NCBI GenBank assembly: GCA_964593515.1
Contig: CAZQJH010000056.1
Coordinates: forward strand, 1 to 9,761
Direction of reading: 5' to 3'
DNA: 9,761 bases
DNA from: JAXJYR01 sp964593515
Lineage (GTDB): Bacteria > Bacillota_I > Bacilli_A > Erysipelotrichales > Erysipelotrichaceae
The notes under the pieces: model-generated
Seen by the model: only the letters and a program-made list of their open reading frames with translations
Databases searched by the model: none
What the model was told of the DNA's origin: nothing
Program-made: the position numbers and the translations under genes
In this document: piece after piece, positions 5,529-9,761 of the stretch
How the letters are laid out: the number at the start of each line of letters is the position of its first letter
How positions within the stretch are numbered: position 1 is the first letter of the stretch

Positions 5529-7147
5529 ATACGATATTTTGGGTTATTAAGAAAAGTAATTGTATGAAGTCAATCGTTTTTACTATCTTTTTTAAGTTAG
5601 TTCAAGTGGTTATTAGTGTTGCTTTTGCTTTATGTATGATGAATACGATTGACATAGCTTTAGCTAATCATGATAAGTTTGTTATTCAAGCGATTGTTTT
5701 GATTTTATTAGTTTTAACTAATATGATTATTAAAGCTTTATGTTATTATATCGAAAATAAAAATGAAGTAATGATTGAAGCTAGGTTAAAAGATACTTTA
5801 TTTAGTTCAATTGTGAATGAAGATTATCGTACGATTAGTAAATATCATAGTGGTGAACTTATGAATCGTTATGCTAATGATATTATGAAAGTTGCGAATG
5901 GGATTAGTAAACAAATTCCTAATATGATTGCTATGATTGTTCGGATAATAGCTGTTTTCTTAGTTATTTTTGCGATAGAGCCTTTTCTAGCAGTTATTTT
6001 AGTTATTGGGGGTTCTTGTTTGGTTGTTGTGGCTTTCTTCCTTAAAAGTATTTTAAAAAGGTATCAAGAAGCTGCTATGAAAGAAGATGACGAAGTTAAG
6101 AATTATGTTCAAGAGTGTTTAGAGTCTTTATTAGTTATTCATAGTTTTAACTGTGAAGAAGCAATAATTGATATCCAACAAGATAAAATGGATCATTTAG
6201 TTAAGATTACAATGAAGAAAATAAATATCGTGAATATTTTTGATACTGGTCTTAATTTAGCAATTCAAGCTGCTTATGTAATTGGTTTTTTATATAGTGT
6301 ATATAGTGTTATGAACAATAATATGACTATTGGAGGAATTAGTGCAATGGTTCAACTTATTGGGCAAATTCAATCTCCATTTGTATCTTTGGGTTTAAGT
6401 ATTCCACAATTAGTGGTATACTCTTATAGTGTAACTAGAATTAAAGAATTGATTAGTGATAAAAAAATTAATGCTGGAATTAAAGTTAAGTATGAAGATA
6501 TCGAAAGTATTATATTTGAAGATGTTTGTTTTGCCTATGATCAAAAGTTAGTTATTGATCATTTTAACTTAGAAGTTAAAAAGGGAAATATGGTTGCTTT
6601 AGTAGGTTATAGTGGAGTTGGTAAATCAACTTTAATGAAATTGTTATTGAATATATATCCATTAAATAGTGGTCGTATTTATTTAAAAACTAAACATGGT
6701 AATTATGATATTAAAGATGTTGCGGAAGGTTTATTTGCTTATGTGCCACAAGACTATGGTTTAATGAGTGGTACAATAAGAGAAGTTGTTGCTTTTGGAG
6801 TTAAAAGTGATGATATTGATGATGAAAGAGTTAAATGGGCTTGTGAAATGGCTTGTATTGATGATTTTATTGAGAAATTAGCTGATAAATATGATACGTT
6901 ACTAAAAGAAAAAGGTAGTGGAATATCAGGTGGACAAATGCAACGTTTAGCAATTGCTAGAGCTTTATATAGCAATTGTAAGATTCTTATTTTAGATGAA
7001 GCTAGTGCTTCATTAAATAATGAATTAGAACAAAAATTATTAACTAACTTAAATGGTTTAAATGATTATACAATGTTTGTTGTATCACATCGTGAATCTA
7101 TTTTAGCTTTAGCTAATCAAGTTGTAACACAAAAAGAGGTGATTTAA
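5525..7147 (+). CDS. ABC transporter, fused permease and ATP-binding protein (exporter type)
   Basis: Half-transporter of 540 aa, probably a homodimer exporting peptide or another product. The N-terminal half is a type I exporter membrane domain with about six segments (near 16-38, 52-76, 134-154, 156-176, 243-263 and 268-295). The ATPase begins near 325 with Walker A GYSGVGKST (361-369), Q-loop Gln409, signature SGISGGQMQR (465-474, Ile replacing the usual Leu), Walker B ILILDEAS (487-494) and H-loop His522. There is no N-terminal C39 peptidase domain, so leader removal, if any, must come from another protein such as the adjacent S26-type peptidase. The gene overlaps the peptidase gene by 4 nt (ATGA), with AGGTGG at 5513-5518. 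It ends soon after the H-loop region, slightly short at the C-terminus. A lipid-linked sugar substrate is a less likely alternative. Confidence 0.92.
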   Translation: MNTIFWVIKKSNCMKSIVFTIFFKLVQVVISVAFALCMMNTIDIALANHDKFVIQAIVLILLVLTNMIIKALCYYIENKNEVMIEARLKDTLFSSIVNEDYRTISKYHSGELMNRYANDIMKVANGISKQIPNMIAMIVRIIAVFLVIFAIEPFLAVILVIGGSCLVVVAFFLKSILKRYQEAAMKEDDEVKNYVQECLESLLVIHSFNCEEAIIDIQQDKMDHLVKITMKKINIVNIFDTGLNLAIQAAYVIGFLYSVYSVMNNNMTIGGISAMVQLIGQIQSPFVSLGLSIPQLVVYSYSVTRIKELISDKKINAGIKVKYEDIESIIFEDVCFAYDQKLVIDHFNLEVKKGNMVALVGYSGVGKSTLMKLLLNIYPLNSGRIYLKTKHGNYDIKDVAEGLFAYVPQDYGLMSGTIREVVAFGVKSDDIDDERVKWACEMACIDDFIEKLADKYDTLLKEKGSGISGGQMQRLAIARALYSNCKILILDEASASLNNELEQKLLTNLNGLNDYTMFVVSHRESILALANQVVTQKEVI

Positions 7148-7914
7148 TGAAGCTTGTAGATATTCATACTCATTTAGCTTGGGGTATTGATGATGGGATT
7201 CAAAGTAAAGAAGATATGCTAACTGTTCTTAAACAAGCCAAAGAACAAGGTATTTCAGCTATTTGTTTAACCCCACATATTACAATAGGTGAAAGTAGTG
7301 AAGAACAATTAATGTTGATGAAACAACGACATAAGGAATTACGAACTTTAAGTGATATTACGATATGTTTAGGAAGTGAGGTTAAAATAACTTCAGCCTT
7401 AAATGAACAAAGTAAATATTATACATTAAATAATGGTAAATATGTCTTGATAGAAGGTGAAGTTATGAAAGATGGTAATGATTTCATTGAATTGATGGAT
7501 GATTATTTAAATGTATTCTTAAATAAAGGGGAAATACCTCTTATAGCTCATATTGAACGTTATTTTAAAGGTGATTTAGATGTTGAATATGTTAGATATC
7601 TAAAAGAAAAAGGATGTATACTTCAAGTTAATTCGACTAGTATTTTAAATCGATTAAATGATTCTGATTATGAAAATGCGATGAAATTATTAGATGAACA
7701 ACTAGTTGATGTTATTGCTAGTGATGTGCATCGAATTAGTGGAAGTCGAGGTTTATGTTTATTAGAATGTTATGAAGCATTAAATAAGATGGGATTTGAT
7801 AGTAAATATATCGAAGATATGATGTATCGTAATCCAACTAATATCTTAAACAATAAAGCTTTAGTTAAGCGGAAATACAAAAAGAGAAATATTTTAAAAA
7901 GAATATTTAGTTAG
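7147..7914 (+). CDS. cpsB: CpsB/YwqE-type PHP-fold protein-tyrosine phosphatase
   Basis: Metal-dependent PHP-fold phosphatase of 255 aa, the expected length for CpsB/Wzb-like enzymes of Gram-positive polysaccharide loci. These dephosphorylate the BY-kinase (CpsD/YwqD) that controls polymer export and chain length. Metal-binding positions are visible: DIHTHLAWGIDDG (5-17: His7, His9, Asp15), TPH (His44), GSEV (Glu78), AHIER (His135) and SDVHR (Asp193, His195). The C-terminus is strongly basic (RKYKKRNILKRIF) and may associate with the membrane. The start overlaps the ABC gene stop by 1 nt (TAATG) and has an excellent GAGGTGAT ribosome site, so it belongs to the same operon as the peptide export genes. 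No CpsC or CpsD is in the window, so its kinase partner must lie elsewhere. The symbol is given by family resemblance. Confidence 0.88.
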   Translation: MKLVDIHTHLAWGIDDGIQSKEDMLTVLKQAKEQGISAICLTPHITIGESSEEQLMLMKQRHKELRTLSDITICLGSEVKITSALNEQSKYYTLNNGKYVLIEGEVMKDGNDFIELMDDYLNVFLNKGEIPLIAHIERYFKGDLDVEYVRYLKEKGCILQVNSTSILNRLNDSDYENAMKLLDEQLVDVIASDVHRISGSRGLCLLECYEALNKMGFDSKYIEDMMYRNPTNILNNKALVKRKYKKRNILKRIFS

Positions 7915-7921
7915 GGGGGGA
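7913..7921 (+). promoter_or_regulatory. Unusual seven-G Shine-Dalgarno
   Basis: A run of seven G (7914-7920) flanked by A forms the ribosome site of the dehydratase gene, 5 nt before its ATG. It starts inside the stop codon of the phosphatase gene. A homopolymer this long in such an AT-rich sequence is prone to slippage, which could tune translation. Confidence 0.7.
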
Positions 7922-7925
7922 TAGA

Positions 7926-9758
7926 ATGAAAAAACATAACGATTTAATGTTACGACAACTTGTTTTAATTGTAGCGGATTTAATAAGTATAATGTGTGCA
8001 TCATTTATAGCTTTTTATATTAATGATTTACAATTTAGTTCATATCCATTTGGATTGCTTATTTTAGTTACTTATTTAATATCATTTGTTGTGTTTTGTT
8101 TATTTCATTTATATCGAAGTTTATGGGAATATGCATCGGTAAATGAGTTGATTAGAGTATTTGTAGCGGTCTTTTTAAGTTCATTAGCACATGGAAGTGT
8201 AGCTTTATTTTTCCATATCAGTGATTTTTTTAAAGTACAAATTATTTACTTTTTAATGTTATTCTGTTTAATCTTTATTTCTAGATTTTTCTATCGTGGA
8301 GTTAGATTACTGCGTAAATATTTTGTTATTGATCAAAAAAATAACTATAAAAAAGTAATGATTGTAGGAGCTGGAAGTGCGGGGGATAAATTATTTAGAG
8401 AAATTTTAAATACTCCTAAATTAGCTAAAAAAGTAGTTTGCTTTATTGATGATGATCCTAATAAGAAAAATCGTTATTTACAAAATGTTCCAGTTGTGGG
8501 TAATCGTCATGATATTGTAGCTATGGCAGAAAAATATCAAGTTGATGAAATATATATTGCTTTACCTAGTATTGATGAACAAAGTAAAACAGCAATTATT
8601 CAAATTGCTAATGAAACTAACTGTAAAGTTTTAAAACTACCTGGTATGTATCAATTTATTAATGGTGAGAAAATGATGTCTCAATTTAAACAAGTTGAAA
8701 TTGAAGACTTATTAGGACGTAAACCGATTGTGATTAATGATAAAGAAATTGCTTCTTATGTACGTGATAAAGTAGTTATGGTTACTGGTGGAGGAGGTTC
8801 TATTGGTAGTGAATTATGTCGTCAGATTGCGAAACAATTACCAAAGACTTTAATTATTGTTGATATATATGAGAATAATGCTTATGATATTCAACAAGAA
8901 TTAAGACGTAAATATCCTACATTAGATTTAGAAGTTATGATTGCTTCAGTTCGTGATGAAAGTAAGATTAATGAGTTATTTAATCGCTTTAGACCTAATA
9001 TTGTATATCATGCAGCAGCGCATAAACATGTACCATTAATGGAAGATTCACCACATGAAGCTATTAAAAATAATGTTTTTGGTACATATCATGTTGTGAA
9101 AGCATGTGATCGTTATAAAGTAGAACGAATGATTTTAATATCAACAGATAAAGCTGTAAATCCAACAAATATTATGGGAGCTAGTAAACGATTATGTGAA
9201 ATGATTGTTCAATCATATAATAAACGCTCAAGAACCGAATTTGTGGCTGTAAGATTTGGAAATGTATTAGGATCTAATGGTTCAGTTATTCCATTATTTA
9301 AACAACAAATAGCTCAAGGTGGACCAGTAACTGTTACTCATCCTGATATTATTAGATACTTTATGACTATTCCTGAAGCTGTATCATTAGTCTTACAAGC
9401 GGGAGCTTATGCTAATGGAGGAGAAATCTTTATCTTAGATATGGGAGAACCAGTTAAGATTGTAGATATGGCTAGAAACTTAATTCGTTTATCAGGATTA
9501 AAACCAGATATTGATATTCAAATTAAGTTTACTGGATTAAGACCAGGAGAAAAACTATATGAAGAAAAATTAATGAAAGAAGAAGGATTACAAAAAACAA
9601 GTAATCAACTTATTCATATAGCTAAACCAATTGAATTAGATGAAGAAGTTTTCTTTAAAAAATTAGATCATCTAAATTTAGCATGTCATGATGAACATAG
9701 TGATATTAGAACTATTGTGAAAGACATGGTACCTACATATAAAGAAGAAAAGAAATAG
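7926..9758 (+). CDS. Membrane-bound nucleotide-sugar 4,6-dehydratase (EpsC/CapD/PglF/WbpM family)
   Basis: Complete 610-aa polysaccharide biosynthesis protein, typical in length for the long-form family. About four membrane segments fill residues 10-125 (near 11-30, 42-62, 75-97 and 105-122). A first Rossmann-like domain has MIVGAGSAG (145-153). The catalytic short-chain dehydrogenase domain has VTGGGGSIGSE (286-296), HAAAHKHVPLME (362-373), STDKAVNP (406-413) and NIMGASK (415-421). Met417 stands where ordinary members have the catalytic Tyr of YxxxK, the known variant of the PglF/WbpM group. These enzymes convert UDP-GlcNAc to a 4-keto-6-deoxy sugar, the first step to bacillosamine, QuiNAc or FucNAc units; the exact sugar cannot be read here. 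It follows the phosphatase by 11 nt and ends 3 nt before the window edge, so further glycan genes probably follow. Confidence 0.93.
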   Translation: MKKHNDLMLRQLVLIVADLISIMCASFIAFYINDLQFSSYPFGLLILVTYLISFVVFCLFHLYRSLWEYASVNELIRVFVAVFLSSLAHGSVALFFHISDFFKVQIIYFLMLFCLIFISRFFYRGVRLLRKYFVIDQKNNYKKVMIVGAGSAGDKLFREILNTPKLAKKVVCFIDDDPNKKNRYLQNVPVVGNRHDIVAMAEKYQVDEIYIALPSIDEQSKTAIIQIANETNCKVLKLPGMYQFINGEKMMSQFKQVEIEDLLGRKPIVINDKEIASYVRDKVVMVTGGGGSIGSELCRQIAKQLPKTLIIVDIYENNAYDIQQELRRKYPTLDLEVMIASVRDESKINELFNRFRPNIVYHAAAHKHVPLMEDSPHEAIKNNVFGTYHVVKACDRYKVERMILISTDKAVNPTNIMGASKRLCEMIVQSYNKRSRTEFVAVRFGNVLGSNGSVIPLFKQQIAQGGPVTVTHPDIIRYFMTIPEAVSLVLQAGAYANGGEIFILDMGEPVKIVDMARNLIRLSGLKPDIDIQIKFTGLRPGEKLYEEKLMKEEGLQKTSNQLIHIAKPIELDEEVFFKKLDHLNLACHDEHSDIRTIVKDMVPTYKEEKK

Positions 9759-9761
9759 AAC

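Noticed and set aside
6754..6975. Minus-strand 73-aa open frame within the ABC transporter
   Set aside because: It lies wholly opposite the conserved ATPase motifs; no promoter, ribosome site or recognisable protein features.

Overview
The window is AT-rich (about 30% GC by eye). It uses TTA for Leu, A/T-ending codons and strong AGGAGG/GGGG Shine-Dalgarno sites. Together with a secreted discoidin-type protein and a Gram-positive CpsB-type phosphatase, this points to a low-GC Firmicute, most likely a gut Erysipelotrichales/Coprobacillaceae-like organism. The lineage is an inference, since no marker gene is present. Every gene lies on the + strand, packed almost end to end. I saw no tRNA, rRNA, CRISPR array, insertion sequence or transposase.

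Region 1 (1-2448) is one transcription unit. It holds a 738-residue secreted protein made of discoidin-like modules, followed 21 nt later by a 39-residue peptide gene, and closes with a textbook terminator (16-bp perfect stem plus 8 T). The promoter must lie upstream of the window.

Region 2 (2429-7147) starts at an extended -10 promoter embedded in the tail of that terminator. It encodes a second small peptide (35 aa), a membrane-anchored Lys/Asp-rich protein (172 aa), a PqqD-family protein, a membrane-anchored protein with a possible degenerate polysaccharide-deacetylase fold, an HprK-like P-loop kinase, a small S26-type Ser/His peptidase and an ABC exporter half-transporter. The last genes overlap by 8, 4 and 1 nt and are probably translationally coupled.

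Region 3 (7147-9758) continues without a break into exopolysaccharide functions: a CpsB/YwqE-type PHP phosphatase and a membrane-bound nucleotide-sugar 4,6-dehydratase of the EpsC/CapD/PglF/WbpM family. The locus probably continues past the right edge into more polysaccharide genes.

The most interesting content is the peptide system. The two small peptides align without gaps over 22 leader-like residues that end at Ser22, and both finish in Gly/Asp-rich tails with a Trp-Gly. The second peptide's tail (ending GPLM) resembles the C-terminus of the membrane-anchored 172-aa protein (ending GPLL). Beside them sit a PqqD-type recognition protein, an HprK-like kinase, a peptidase and an exporter, the kind of parts seen in ribosomally made, modified peptide pathways. 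No radical-SAM enzyme, cyclase or lasso synthetase is visible. A peptide recognition/phosphorylation/processing/export system tied to cell-surface polysaccharide is a reasonable hypothesis, but its chemistry cannot be read from this window.
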